In this document: positions 46,746-60,477 of the stretch, in pieces
Numbering within the stretch: position 1 is the first letter of the stretch
Layout of the letters: each line of letters begins with the position of its first letter
Source: Pycnococcus provasolii
Taxonomy: Eukaryota; Chlorophyta; Pseudoscourfieldiophyceae; Pseudoscourfieldiales
Direction: 5' to 3'
Assembly: GCA_049487715.1 (NCBI GenBank)
Contig: CP150584.1
Location: forward strand, 372,001-436,000
DNA: 64,000 nucleotides
The notes under the pieces: generated by a model
Seen by the model: only the letters and a program-made list of their open reading frames with translations
What the model was told of the DNA's origin: nothing
Databases searched by the model: none
Program-made: the position numbers and the translations under genes

Positions 46746-49700
46746 CTACTCGGGCAAGCTTGTCAAGAAGCAAACACCTCGAAGAGTCCAGTGGTAAGAC
46801 GGCTTGTCGCTAGGTACGCGGATCATCATCAGGAAGTTCGTCGAGTGCCCTGTCGTCGCGAGAACGCCGCGACGATCGGCCGTACGGTAGCACGGAACCT
46901 CGTAGTGCGGATACTCGGCAAACTCCTCCGTCACCTTTGGCTTGAGCCAGATGGTTGGCGCGTCGACGAAGAGAACCTTCGGCTGACTCTCAATGAGAAC
47001 CTTGTCGTCGTTCGACCACGCACATCCCTCGATGAAAAAGCCGTAGATGTAAATGCCATCGTCGGGCTTTTCCTTGTAGAGCTCGTGATCGACGTCGAGG
47101 AATTCAAAGTCGAAACCGAGGGTGTCAATCGGAATCTTATTCTTTCGGGCGTAGTTCTGCGTCGAAGCGGTGGTGAACGAAGGGGTGAAGAAGAATCCGC
47201 TGATCCAGAATGTCGGCGGTGGGCCCTCTTCGTACCACGTCTGCAGCATATTAAGGCGTTCGAGCAGCTCGGCGAAGTAACCCGTAAGAGGCTTCAGGCA
47301 AGGGAACGACTTGCCCTTCCACAGCGCGGGCACCTGCCCGATGGCGAAGCTGTTGAACGCACCCTCGAGCTCGCCGCTCATGACAATCAGACCTGCGATA
47401 GCCTTCTCTAGGTTGATCAGGCTTCCTCGAATGATGCTTAGGAGACGGTTGTAACGCAACATCTCCTGGCACAACACCGTGTTCATCGACTCGTAGTAGT
47501 CGACGGGATACTTGCCCTCTGCGCGATCCAAGTCGAAGTTGGCGGGCAGCTTCTCGATGAATTCCTTCGCGATGCCCGCGACGGTATCCTCGACGCCTCC
47601 TCCACCTCCACCGCTGCCACCGGCAGTCATCAAGATTGTCTCGTTGAACTTGTTCGTCGCGGAGTTGTCCTTGCTGATGTCGGCATTGCCGTGAAGTCCG
47701 AACGCCTCGGGTAGCGCGACAATTGGCAGATCGTTGATGTAATTGATCGTCTCCTCGCGCGTGCCAAGCGTGGAGTCGGAGTGGTACAGCCCACTTGCGG
47801 TGAACTTGTAACCTTCCTCGTTAATCTCCGGCGTGTACAGAAGGTCCAAGATCGTGTTCAGCAGACGGCGATCCTTGTCGTCCGTCACACGTCCGCCGTA
47901 GTTGCACTCTCCCGTCGCGTACTTGAGCGCATCGTAAGGAATCGCCTCGTTATCGTCGATGTACATCTTCAGCTGACGCGCGGAGATGCGCAGGTCGCCG
48001 TCGTCGAAGCCGTACGGAATGTTCCATCCAATCGGCCCGAACCCTCTTCGTTCTTGCACGAAGGCGTGCAGGTAGCAGAGGCCGAACATCATGCGCTTGA
48101 ATTCCTCCGGCTTGCTGCACGTCTCGTAAAAGCCCTCGTCGTTGCTGATCGGGTCGAGGAAGTACGAGCGCCTCAAGTTGGCTCGGATGCCTGCGGGCGG
48201 TTCGTTCGTCATCTTAACAGCATTTTGGAGGATGCTAATGGGGAACTTCGGGCTCGGGTACGACGTAAGCCATAGTCTGTACTCCGGATCCGTGTTGTCC
48301 ATCTTCGTGTTCTCGCACATCTTCTCGAGCGTGGGCATCCACGACGCGGCAAGGTGGCAGTTTTGCAGCAGCACCCATCCTCCGGTGCTTCGAGCCTCCT
48401 CGATGAGCGCTGCCGCTTTCGGTCCCTGTCCCTGTCCCATGGAAAGCTTGCTCAGCTTGCTGTTGTATCCCTTCTCCTCGGCGAATTGCAGGAGTGCGGC
48501 GGTGGGATCGGATCCAGGACTCAGAACGAACAGCAGGGGGGCGATGCAAGAGCTCTCGCCGAACGAGCTGGGCAAGTCGAACGGAGGCGGCTCGATGAAT
48601 CGCTGTCCCATTTCGCTCGCCACGTACAACTGAAGAGCCGGCACGACCTTGTCCATACGAACGAATCGCAGCACGAGAAGTTTCTGGAACGGCGTGAGCG
48701 TTTCGTTGTACGGCTCGGGAAGCGGCTGCTGCTGCGGCAGGCTGTGGTCGTAGATTGCCTTCCACTTGTCGAGGTTCTTGGTGAACGAATCGGCAAGACC
48801 CTTCAGCGCGTCGATGTTTGCCGAGGCACGGCAGATCTCATCCCAGGCACGCTTGGAAATCCAGTCGGGCGACGGGTTCTGAGTGGACACCTCCGCGAGT
48901 CCCACGCCACCGGTGGTCAAAATGCTGTACTCCGCAGCCACGAGCGATCCCAGGCTCTCCATGACACGTGTAGACAGCAAGAATGAAAACAGCAGCTTGT
49001 CCTTCTCGAACAGCGAGCGGCACACGTTATTGTACAGCGAGTACGTGAAAAAATCGTTGATGTTCTTTATCCTCTGGTTGATGTCATCATTCGGCTCGGA
49101 GTCGTGGATACCTCGAACGAACAGCTTGATAAACCACGCGAGACTGTACTGGTACATGGGGTCGATGTTGCTCATGTCTCGGATGCAGAAGAAGAGCACG
49201 GCGTTGTAGCTTCCGGCGTACTGGTATCCCACTCGCGCCGCCTCGATGTCCTTCTCGGTCACCTCCGCCGCCTTCTGCTTCACCGCAATCTCGTCGGAGA
49301 CCACCTTCGCCTCGGATAGAATCTGAATCGCCGTCGCATCCTCCAAGATGTTTCCCTCGGAGCTCGACAGCACGTGAAGGATACGATCTTCAATCTCTTT
49401 CATTTTGCGCTTATTTTCCGCGGACGTTACGATGAGCTCCTGTCGCTGCTCCTCGAGGTCCTGGCGTTCCTCGGCGACGACGACGCCGAGCAGCTGATCG
49501 GAAAGTCCGTCGTGCGTGATTGCAAACATGGTTAACGTGACTTTCACGCTAGTCTCGGGAAGGTAGTGCGGGTTAGCAAGCACTGTGGTGATGTAGAAAC
49601 GGAACGAATCGGAGAATTCGATGATGCTCTCGCCAAGCTTGATGCAGTTCACGCCGCCAGCCTTGAAAATTTGCTTCAGAAGCAGTGGCTCCAGCGAAGG

Positions 49701-52700
49701 GTCGAGCTCTTCGAGGACGTTCTCAATCAACACCGGCAAGCCGAATTGGATTGCATTCTCGAGCGTGCGAAGGTAATCACCGTCAGTAAGCTTGCAAACT
49801 TGCAGGTTGTTCGCCTTCTCCATGTTCTTAATCCACTTGTTCGCTTGTCCCTGCGGGTCAATCATCAGCGGGTACCGACGTGCGTTCGTTACCATGATTC
49901 CATTGTCAACGGAGAACGAGTCGTTGGGCAGACCCGCGATACCCCAGTCTCGGATCTTCACGGGGTCGCCAAGCGCCGTCTGCAAGTCGAACTTCGCGCT
50001 CGAGGGAATGCCAGCCTCCTTGAGATTTTCCACCCACGCGGTGGCCGCGTCGTCGCGGTACGTCATCGTGAATGCGCCGAGGTAGCCAACCATAGCCGCA
50101 GCGATCAGCATGTCACCCGTGAGGTTGTTGTACTGCTCGCCGAGCTTGTTCGCACTTTCCGTCCATCGATCCTTCTCTCCGCCAAGACCGCTAATGAGTT
50201 TCTCCGCACGCTCCAACTTCTGCGAGCAGAGCTCGACGTCATTCTCAAGCTGAAGCTTCTTCGCCATCGAGTCGCTGAGCTGCTGCTCGAGGCCCGCGAG
50301 CTTGTCCATCAATTCCTGCAGCTCGTCCTGCTTCACCTTCAGGCCCGCCATAACCTCGTTATACTCGCCCTCAGCTTCCGCCAACGCCTCCTGCTTCGGC
50401 GCAACAATTTTCGCTACGCGATCGTACGAATCCATCGCGCACACCCACTTGCACAGACCCTCGGCGGCGGAAGACGCCTTCGCGGCCACCGCGGGCGTGA
50501 AATCCTCGCGGGCGGTGTACTCCTTGCGAATGCGGTCGATGATCTTCTGCGGAATGTTGTCCTTGTCGTAGTCTTTCAGGCGGTTAATGAAACCGGTATC
50601 CATCAAGATTGTCTTTGACGGTCCCCAGTAGTCGTCCACCTTTTTGGGGCCTCCGTTGGGATCCGGAACTTTTTGGGGCTTGACGTCTAGGATGACGCAA
50701 ACAGCCTCCAGGACCAATTTGACAGCTGCCGGCGGAGATTTGAAACTCTGCACGAGCTTGATGTCGGCAGGCTTGAGCGTGTCGAGTGCCTCGAGCGCGG
50801 AATTTAGAATCGGAACCGCCTCGGAGAGCGCCTCCTCGCACTCATCCTTGATAGCCTTCGCTGCAGCTCCCGCCTTGTTGGCTTCCGCCACCTCTGCGTC
50901 GACGATGGCCTTCTTTGGCTCAACAACATCAGTTTTTTCCTTCGTGACTTTCTCCATGAGTTTTTCCGTCTCACCCACCGTCTTGATGAGATCAGGGCGC
51001 AGAGCAGTCAACTCATCTTGCATGATTGCGACCTGCTTAGCAGTAAAATCGAGCTTCTCAAGACCAATTTCGTAGCGGGTCTTGGCAGCCTGCACCTCGT
51101 TGCGCTTAAGTCCAAGCATCGTCGAAAACAGAGTCAGCAGCTCCAGGTAGGAGGTGGGCGTGACGTAGTTGATGCGTCCAAGTTCGGTCTTGAATCGCAC
51201 AGAGAGTGTGCTCACGCTCTTGTGAATCGTCTTGCACAATTCCACCAGCTTCGGCTGCTGGCCCTCCTCGAGCGTCACCTCCTTCAAGAGCTTATTTGCA
51301 ACAGCCTCAAGAGCATCTGTGGGCCATTCCTGGAACCAGTCGATGGTCGTGCACGACACGAGCGAGGGGAACGAGCGCAAGCGCTCGCGGAATGCGTCTC
51401 CGATCGGAGAGAAGCACAGGACGACATGCAAGTTTTTCTTGACGATTTCGATGAAGTACGCCCAGACTTCAGCAGGACCGCCTTCGCTGATATCCTTGCG
51501 ACCTGCTTTCTTCGCGACGTTGCGGACATTTTCCGTGATTTGCGACTTCTCATCAAACGGGAAAAGATTGGGGACTTCTCCCGCGTTCAGCAGGCCGTTG
51601 ACGTCCTCGACGAACGACTCGCTCTTGATCTGCGTGTCAGAGAAGCAGAAGACGGTTCCCACGCCAGCCTCTCCCGCCTTACGCATGATTCGCTTCAGAT
51701 CTTCCTTCCACTCGTCGATGGTATAACTCTTCGAGATGGCGATCTGGAACGTCTCGTAGCCGCTAATGCTCGCGGCGAGCTTTGTCAGGCTTTGGCGTCC
51801 GGAGCCTCCCACGCCAGCCAACAGCATGTGCGCGCCAGGCTGCTTCAAGACTCGGCAAATGCGCGAAATGTGCTCAGCTGCGTAGAGGAATATCGCAAGA
51901 GACATGGGTGACTTGCTCATGCCGTTGTAGTCGACGAGGTACTCCTCAATTTTGGCCAGGAGCGGCGGGATTTCCAGAATCTCGTCGTAGACGCGCTTTG
52001 GATCCCCAGGCATCAATTCGCTCATGTAGTCGCCAAAGAAGCAGCGGCGGAGATCTTCGGTGCTGATCGTGCCGTGCCCGTCGTCATCGAGGTGAGAGAA
52101 GAGTTTGTTGAAATCTTCCTTGAAGTGCTTCACCGTCAGCTCCTTCACGAATCCAAGCATCCACGAGCGGTCCTCGTCCGTAGTGAGGCGATCGTAGAAG
52201 ACGCGAAGCACCTCGTGCACCCAAAGCCTGATGTGCTCGCCACGCCCACCCTTGCCCGTGAACAGACCTTCGTTCTGCTGAAGACTCATGCCCTGGATCA
52301 CGCGGCTGAAGTCGCGAAGGTTGAATGTGTAGTGACTCTTCGTCGGCGTCGGCAGCAGTTGCTGAATCGCGGTGACGTACACCTCCTGCGTGGCGACGAT
52401 CACGCTGTCCTTGAGCGCCTTGATATCGTCGGGGAAGCCACCCGCGGACAGGTACCAGTCCATAATCACGCCGAAGATACCCATCATGGTCGCGGGCGTG
52501 AACTCGACGAGGCTGACGAGGTTGAAGTGACGCGAGTAGCGACCTGTGATATTGTTGCGGCCTCCACCGGGAGGTCCCATGGCGCAGACGAACTGCACAT
52601 CCGCGAGCGTGCGGAACGTGTTGTCCGCGGTATCGTACCATCCCTGGTGGTCCATGAACTGGCGAAGCAGCTCGATGGGAGGCTGCGCACCGTACGTCTC

Positions 52701-55700
52701 CACCTCGGGCATGTTAAGGTCGTCAACAAACACAACCATCTTCTTGCCCACGGGTGGTCCGTACACGCCCTTGCGCCTCTTGTCGCAGCGCGCGTCGATG
52801 AGATACTGAGCAATGTTAGCGGACGTTTTGGCGGAGAAGCCCACGAAGTTCGGGATGTACATTTCCTGTCCATCCTCCGTTTTGGGCAGTCCATTCATCA
52901 GGTGGCGTCCGACGTACACGGACTTGCCAGTTCCCGTGGGTCCCACAAACATCACAGGGTACTGGTGCCGGACGGCGATATCGAGCAAAAACGTGTATCG
53001 CACGGTTTCCACCGTCGGCACAATGATTTTGCTATACTCGGCATCCTGAGGGATGGGAGCGTGGTCAATCTTCGACGCCCACGTCACCCAGCCGCACACC
53101 TCCCAGTCGAACGTGTATTCAAAGCACGTGTTGCCGTTATCGTCGACTTCGGGGAAGAGATCCGCCTTGAGCGTGGGAATACTCGTCTCCGGCGGCAGCA
53201 GCTGCGAGTAGTCGCTTGGAATCTCCTCGCGCTTCAGGATTTTGCGAAGCATGGCGTCGAACTTCTCACGGTGCTCCTGCGACGCGAGGGGCCCGCCCAC
53301 GGACCAAACAATGCTGAGCAGGAAGAGATACTCGCTGACTTCCATCACGCGCTCGGGCGTCCACTCCTTCGGCAACTCCGACGAATCCTCCGTCGGCTGC
53401 CACACGTCAATCATGCTATTGATCATGCGCATGAGTGTCACCGCGAGATTCGTGTCCTGCGTCGGCGCCACCTCCTTCAGCTCGCGGCGCAGGAAGTACA
53501 TGAGGGGGGGAAGCACCCAATCCATGAGCTGGAGGATGTAATCACGGCACTCCTTCGGCATCGTTTCGGGCAGACTAGGCAGAGCCTGGCACGGCATGGG
53601 GTAGGGAGCCTTGCGCCCTGAAACCCATGACTCCGCGAGAGGACGCCATCCGAGCTTGTGAGGCTCGAGGTACACCATGCCGCATCGGCTGACGGTGGCC
53701 GGACTTGCGACCGCGAGATCGTTCACCTCGAAAATCATCGACATGGCACTGGACATGGCAATAATCTCACCAGAGTTCAGGCACAGCTTTTTGTTATCGT
53801 CAAGCACGGTGTTCATGTTTTCAATCCAGATGGCGTCGACGGGGCCGTCGAGAAGCACCCACTGGTTGTCGCTCACCTCGTTGATCTTCACCGCACACTC
53901 ACGGTACTTCACGGCGAGCACGCCGTCAGACCACTCGCGCGTGACATCGTCGAAGCAGCCGTACAGCTGTCCCATCGTAATCGACTTTGGATTGATGACG
54001 ACATACTCCGTCTTTTCCACCTTGGCAGCGTCGATTTTCTTCGTCTCTTTCATAAACTTCAACGCGCCGGCGAGCACGCGGTACGAGCTCGTTTTCCCCG
54101 AGAAGGGCAGTCCCACAATCATGAGGCCGTGACGCACGACAATCATCTCGAACAGCTGGATGGTTTTCTCCTTGAAGTAGTCCGTAAGCTGCAGGTTGAG
54201 CGACGTGCACATTCCCTGCATGCCCTCGGTGAGATCGTTGTAGTCGGGCTCTGGCAGCACGACGCCCGGGAACAGGTCGCCGACGATGCCTTCGAACAGC
54301 GGAACGTCCTGGCTTAAAAATTTGCACAAGTTGACGTCCACGATCGAGCGGAGCATCAGAACGAACTCGTCCTCGTCGGGGAAGCGTCGCTTCAGGTTGC
54401 CAGCCGCGCGGAGCACGGCAATGACCGCTCGCATGCCGTAGTCGTAGTGATCCTGCGAACTGAGCTGCTCGGAGCACAGCTTGTAGCACTGAACAATCTT
54501 GCGAGCGCTCTCGCGAGCCTGCAGGTAGCCGTTGCTGTACAGGATAATCTCGGAAATCATCGCGTAGTCGGGAACCATCATGGCCACGGTGCGGAACAGA
54601 GCCTTCAGGTTGTCAGGAAGCTCCGATCGTCCGGCGTAACCGGGATTCATGGTGATGCTGCACCACGCCGAGTACTTAATCTTCATCTCCGTGCCCTCGA
54701 AAATAAACGTGGACACGCGAGCTGCCACGGCACGCTGGATGTCAAGCACCTGCTGTGCGACGACGCTGAGCACCTCGAGATCAATGCGGTTGAACTCGTC
54801 GAAGCACGCCCACGCACCGGAACTCGCAAGTCCCTTAAAGAACTTCGCCATGGCCAGGTAGTCGAGCGAGTCGGAGCAGTTGAAGACGACGCACTGGCGT
54901 GCGAGAGCCTTGGCAAGGTCCTTCGTCGTCTCCGTCTTTCCTGTTCCGGCGGGACCTTCCGGCGCACCACCCATAATCATGTGAATGCTGCCCATGAGCG
55001 TTCGGTAGCAGCGATCCGTCAGCGGCGTGATGACGAGGCGAGAGCTGTTTCCGAGGTACTCGTAGCCGTACTCGAGCTCGGCGCTCATCATGCGAAGCAT
55101 GACAGTCCACCCGTCGCACGAGTCCGCGCATCCCTCCGGACCCTCCTCCCAGTACGTTCTCAGCTGCGCCTGCCAGCCAAAGTCCTTGTCGCTCGTGCAC
55201 CCCTCCTTCACGAGGTTCGTGATGACGTCGCGAGCGTGCACGTCCATGACGACGAGTGCGCCGAGTGTCGCGCGCTCAAGCTTGCTCAGCTCTCCGCGCA
55301 CGAGCTCGACAATATTCATGAGCTGTTCAGTGCACTTCTTCTCGTGAACCGCCAGCTCCGTGGGGCCGCCGCCGCACGCGGCCGTCGTCTCCTCCGTCCA
55401 GAACGCGGCGGTGACGACGAGCACAACCATACCTGGCCACTCGAGCACCCACTCCTCACGCGATTTCTCGCGGTACGCGGTGATGGATTTGCTTGTCTCC
55501 ACCTGCACGGACTCAAGCATTGCCGCCTCCGTCTGCAGCAGCCACTTCTCCACGGCACCCTTCGCCGCGACGGTGTCAATGATCGTGCGAAATGGAACGT
55601 GCTCCTTCTCCACGGAAATCTGAGCCGTGATTTTGAGGTCGTCGGTGAACTGCAGTTTGTCGATACCCTCGAAACACTTGCGAAGGTGCGGCTGAACGCG

Positions 55701-58700
55701 CGTTGGGTCCCTCGTCTCGCTGAGAATCTCGAGCATTTCGTCGTTGGAAAGGAAGAAGAAACGCGGGAAGAAGAGGCGCTTCTTCTCAAGATAAGCCGCA
55801 AGGCCCTTCTGGATCGCGTCGAGCAGCGTGTTGCACTCGATCAATTTCTCGAGTCGCTCCTTGTCTCGGCCGATGGGAATGCACAGAGGAGCCTCGTTCG
55901 TCTTCTCCATCATTTCGCGCCACATGCCGTCAACCATGCTGAACTTGCTTCCCTCCTCGGGCATCTGCTTGACGATATCCTCGCTGCTGAAGATGGGTGA
56001 CAGGTATTGCCACGTGCTCTGGCACTTGAGCCAGTTGTCGAGCAGGTCCTGCAGCGTGTTCAGAACATTGTTGAGATCCGTCGCCTGCTCCAAGAATGGC
56101 TTGACGTAAGGCGACGCGCTCATTCCCTGCACCTTGACGATCTGATCGTCGAGCACCGTCTGGATCTCATCAGTGCCGCCAATGATGAAAGTGCCCGTCT
56201 CCTTGTACGGCACACAATGGAACTCGAGGCCGTCCCACTCGGCGAGCATTTTCTCGAGCGTCTTGAAGAGCGAGTACTCCTTGGAGGCGGACGAGCCGAT
56301 CGTTTCCACCTGCTCCATGTTGTCCATGATCTTGTAGTCAATCAAATCCTGGATCGAAAACTCAAGGTCCTGGTGGTACGGCCTGTCGAGCACCTTGAAA
56401 ATTTGCTCCCAGTGGCGGGCACCCTGTTATATTTAGTGTGTTAGGTTGTTAGTGCTTACTGTTTATCTGCCTTGCATGGTTAGATGTAGACTTACCAGAG
56501 CGGGGTTCGCGAGCTCCTGCAGGAGCGGCAGGTACTGCTTGAAGTCATCCACCTCGTCCTTGTATCGGAACACCACACGATCGTCCTTGCGCTCTTTTGT
56601 GAGCTTGTACGACTTGCGATTCGCCTCGTCGCAGAAGTCGTTGACCGTTGCGAGGTCGAGCTGGTCCACCTTTCCGTTGATCCAAGAGTGCGTCGACTCC
56701 TCCCACTCGTGAAGGCTGTTCCAGACAAGCAGGCGACCGTTCAGCTCGTTCGTCGTCAGCTCCAGGTTGCTGAAATCGTCCGGAGTCATCTTGAAGAGCG
56801 TCTGGTACTTGCGGTAAGACTGCGCGCGCGCCGTGTGCTGCTCGATCGTCGCCTGGATCGCGTGCAGCTCCTCGAGCACAGCTGCCGGCTCGCTCTCCGG
56901 CATGACGTACGACCCGCTGTGCATTTCCGCGAGAATGGAAAGGAGCGTGTCGTTGAGTTCCGTGATGTTGCGGTCGAGCGTCGACACCATCGTAGACTTG
57001 CGCTCGTCGAGGAACGCCTCGCCCTCCTCGAGCACATTCTTGAACGCATCCACGGATTCGTGCAGGTCGTCAAGCTTCACCTGATCTGACGTCGGCACCT
57101 TCATCTCGTAGTTCTTGAGCATTTCGTACATCTCCTCGACAACCTCCGCGTCGCTGAGAACCTGCTTCTTCGTCGCCAGCGTTGCCGTGTGGTTCTCCAT
57201 GAACGCGGCGAAGTCGTCAAGGCGCTGCGGTCGATCGGTAAGCAGCTTCGTGCGGTCGTTGAGCGCGGAAAGCGCCTTGCCGCACTCGTCGCGAGCACTG
57301 AGGAGGAGCAGATTTTTCATGCTGTCGAGCGTACGATTCGTGATCTGGTGCAGGGAATTGCGCAGCGTGCGGCTGTCCACGAAGAGAATTCCAATCACCT
57401 GGCCAATGCGCATGCGATCGAGCTCGTTGCGCCACTCCTTCTGAACGAGCATGTCCTTCCGGAACTGACCAACGCCGTGCGACTCGCTCTCGTAGGCGGC
57501 TGAGTCCCACGTCTTGCCAAACTCGTACACCGAGCGGTGGTCCTCGAACACGGAAGCGTACGTCGCCGCCTGCTCGAAGCTCGATGTCACGCTGAGCTTA
57601 AGGCGCGTTCGCAGGTTGGTGAAGTGCGGCGTCTTTTGGATGATGTCCACGGGCATCGGTCCCGTCAGCTTTTCCTCGAAAAATACGCTGAACGAGCGCA
57701 TGAACAGCAGCCTCGGCACACTGCCAAGCGTGCTGATCATACCGTCCATCACGTTGCCGTCAATCACCTTGAGCACGTCGTCGCTGTTCGGCGCAAACGC
57801 GATGGCATCGTCGGTGAAGCTCACCGTGCTCAGGAAGATGCCCTTCGACTTGTTCGGCATCTCGAACAGAGTGAGAAGATCCTCCGAGGTTGTGATTGTC
57901 ATCGCCACGAGCGTTTCCACGAGCATGTAATCCGCGAGGCGGATGAGAGCGCCGAGCATCTTTGCCTCCTCGACTACGCGCTTGTACGTGCGAGCGCGCT
58001 CGATTTTCTCCTGCTTGATGCTGACCATCGACCTGTTCTTCGCCGTGCGGCCGGGTGCGAGCGCGACGCCCGTGCGATCGCCAAGCTCTCCCTCCACGCT
58101 CGCTCGGTACTGCCGCTCCTGCGTCACCACCTCTCGCGACACGCGCTCGAGAATCTTCTGCACGCGCTCCACGACGCTCTCTATGTTGGGCGTCGCCTTC
58201 TGGCTGCGATGCGCGCTCTGCTGCTCCGCAAACTCGTCAATGTTGTACAGGTGCGTGCCGAGAACGGCGCTGAGCGGCGTCTCGCTGAGCTCGTTCACGA
58301 GAGCGCGAAGCTCCATGACGCTCGAGCAGAATGTGGGCTTGGCGGTGAACAGCTTGCGCTGGATCTTGCTTCGCACCTGCATGTACAGCTTGTGCCGCAC
58401 CGTCGAGCGCCAGATGCGGAACATCTTCTGCGGCAGGTAATACTTGAAGAAGCGCATGTTTGTCATAAGGCTGAAGATGGACTGGTCACGCATCCACTCG
58501 CCGAGGGGCGTGAACTCGCTCTGCTGATTCCCGGGCACCTGGCTGACTTGCACGACGCCGCTCGCGCTGATGGTGTAGTACTGGTCGCCAACCTTCTCGC
58601 GCGGAACCACGACGAGGTCGTACGGGCAGAACTTGTCGCCCGTGTTCGCCTTGACGCAGTGGAACAGCTTCACCTCCGCGGCGTGTCCGTGCCGCACGAA

Positions 58701-58958
58701 GTATTCAATCACGTCGTTCGACGTGTGTATGCCAGGAAGCAAGTCGGGGTCGGGCGGCGGCTCGCGCATACCTGCGGTGGTTCGTATCCGCTTCGCTCCC
58801 TTTTCGTACACCCCTCGCTCGGGCATCACGCTTCCCGTGCGTTCGTGCAGCGCGCGCGGAAGGGTTGAGCTCGCTGACACAAACGAGCGCGCGCCATCGA
58901 GAGTGGGAAGACGAGGCACCCTTCCCCCCGGTCTCCACGCCCGCGCCGATGCGCTCAA
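46746..58958 (-). CDS. Axonemal dynein heavy chain, single-headed inner-arm type
   Basis: Two exons (56496-58958 and 46746-56423) joined across a 72-bp intron give about 4,040 residues, the length of DNAH3/7/12-type inner-arm chains. The N-terminal tail contains YDLVVVPREKVG, EFTPLGEWMRDQS and FRIWRSTVRHKLY, typical of this group. The motor has four nucleotide loops: AAA1 GPAGTGKTE (near 54950), AAA2 GLPFSGKTS (54100), AAA3 GPTGTGKS (52930), AAA4 GVGGSGRQS (51800). The stalk coiled coil with its microtubule-binding tip lies around 49.4-51.0 kb. An EF-hand-like loop precedes AAA4. The frame opens at a non-ATG codon after an acceptor-like TTAACAG; the first in-frame ATG is at 58826, and a small 5' exon (YRRPDNLYDPSG, near 59000) is likely. 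Confidence 0.9.
52053..52099 (-). other. EF-hand-like loop in the dynein motor
   Basis: On the minus strand the sequence encodes LDDDGHGTISTEDL, with acidic residues at EF-loop positions 1, 3 and 12 and Ile at 8. It lies between AAA3 and AAA4. Confidence 0.6.
56424..56495 (-). other. Intron of the dynein heavy chain gene
   Basis: 72 bp, phase 0, donor CTG|GTAAG and acceptor TATAACAG|GGT. Splicing restores NPALGARHWEQIF, which matches the conserved linker sequence. Confidence 0.95.
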
Positions 58959-60477
58959 GCTCCATGTCTGTTAAGCCTGCATAGACGCCCGAGGGGTCGT
59001 AGAGGTTGTCCGGCCTTCTGTACGCCGGTGCGCCTGTGTTTTGATTTTATGATGGAGTGTTTGTTTGTTTGTGTTTGTGTGTGTTAGTTATCATCGTTAG
59101 ATGAGCGAGAGAGAGAGCTTGGCCAGAACCCCACGCGCGCGTGCGAGTAAGATTCGCGAAAGTGAACCACACTTCACTCTCGCCGCGAGACGCCACCGTT
59201 CCGAACGAACGAACGAACGAACGTACCCTTTCCCTTTGTGGCGCGCTCGACCGTCGCTCCGTCTGCGAGGTACGAGGTTTCCCCCGGCGGCACGCGCGGG
59301 TTCGGCAAGAACTTGCCCTGCTCCGTCGCGAGGTGCGACGCCATGGAAGCCTACTAACCAGACGCCTACTAACCAGCACGCGCAAAGCAAAAAAGAGGCG
59401 ACCTGAGCGCCTTGAGCTGCGCCCCTTGAGCGATGACGACAAAAGGTTGCCTGTATTGCCGTGTTGTTCCTTCCTTCGGCCTTCTTTCTGGGTTGCCTTT
59501 GCCTTTGCCGTGTCCGAGAGGGAGGGAATAAGGGGGGAACCAGTCCGGTTACTCCGGTCGTCTCGTCTTGGGGGAGGGAGAGGGGAGAGGGGAGGACGGA
59601 CCACTGGTCTAACCACGCAGACCAGCTTGTTCTTACCTCCCTTACTTATTCAACCTTCACCGGGCAGCCTCACCCCCGGGAGAGGGGAGACGTCGACAAT
59701 GCTGCAAGCGGTGGCATGGCAGACGAGGCGAGGCGAGCAGTGCAGTGCAGAGTTAGGGCCACACTTCCCTTCCCTTCCCTCGCAGGGAGGGGAGGGCCTC
59801 GAGGGGAGGGGCCCACCCGGCCGGTTGCAAGGGACGGGTAGGGTAAGGTTTGGGGGGAGCCCTGCACTCTGCACTGAGCACTCCACTCGTACTCTCTCTC
59901 GTACTCGCAGTCCACCTGCTGCATGGCAATAATGGCAATGAGCAGTTATGGAGGGCACGGCTTGTACAGGAATTCACTCGTTCTCGCCTCTTCTCACAAA
60001 TACGTGTGTCGCTCATAACGGCGACGCCTCCTTGCCGTCCTTCTCTCGGACTTCTCTCGGACTTCTCTCAGTCTCGGGCTCGGAAGTCGGAGCAGGGGAA
60101 GGAAGGGAGGAAAGGGAGGAAGACGAGAGGGCTTGCTCTCAGTTACAGTCAATCTGTAACCCTGGCCCTCCGTGCCCTCGCTCGGCTGTCCGTCGCCGGA
60201 GTCGCCTCGCAACCTCGCAAGCGGCGAGTCTACCAGTCTAAACTCTAAGCAGGCCTCGCCATCGCGAACACGCTCGGCTCACGAGGTATCCCCGTCGCGA
60301 AAACACATCTCCTTCGCCCATTCCACCCAAACCCCGAAACCCTCGCCGCTCTGTATAAACCCCAACATCGTCCAAGGCGCACGAAAAAAGGGAGTCCACG
60401 ACGATGTCCACCAGGAGGGGCGGATGTTTGGACGCAACGACGACTTGACTTGGCAGAATCATGTTGTTACTTTGTCT
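58959..60477. other. Intergenic region, low-complexity and GC-rich
   Basis: Contains the probable dynein 5' exon/UTR (58970-59045), a (CGAA)n microsatellite (about 59195-59222), long G/A-rich runs (59525-59600), a CCCTTCCC-rich palindromic block (59765-59825) and a duplicated GGACTTCTCTC word (60048-60070). The open frames are compositional artefacts. AACCCCGAA-type and AACCCC words occur at 60330 and 60357. Confidence 0.4.

Noticed and set aside
52074-53621. 515-codon plus-strand frame opposite the dynein motor
   Set aside because: His/Arg/Val-rich shadow of a strongly conserved gene.
57537-58868. 443-codon plus-strand frame opposite the dynein tail
   Set aside because: Same reason; no motif and opposite to a recognised domain.
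59141-59932. 263-codon plus-strand frame in the dynein/SDF2 spacer
   Set aside because: GC-rich low-complexity composition and no conserved motif.
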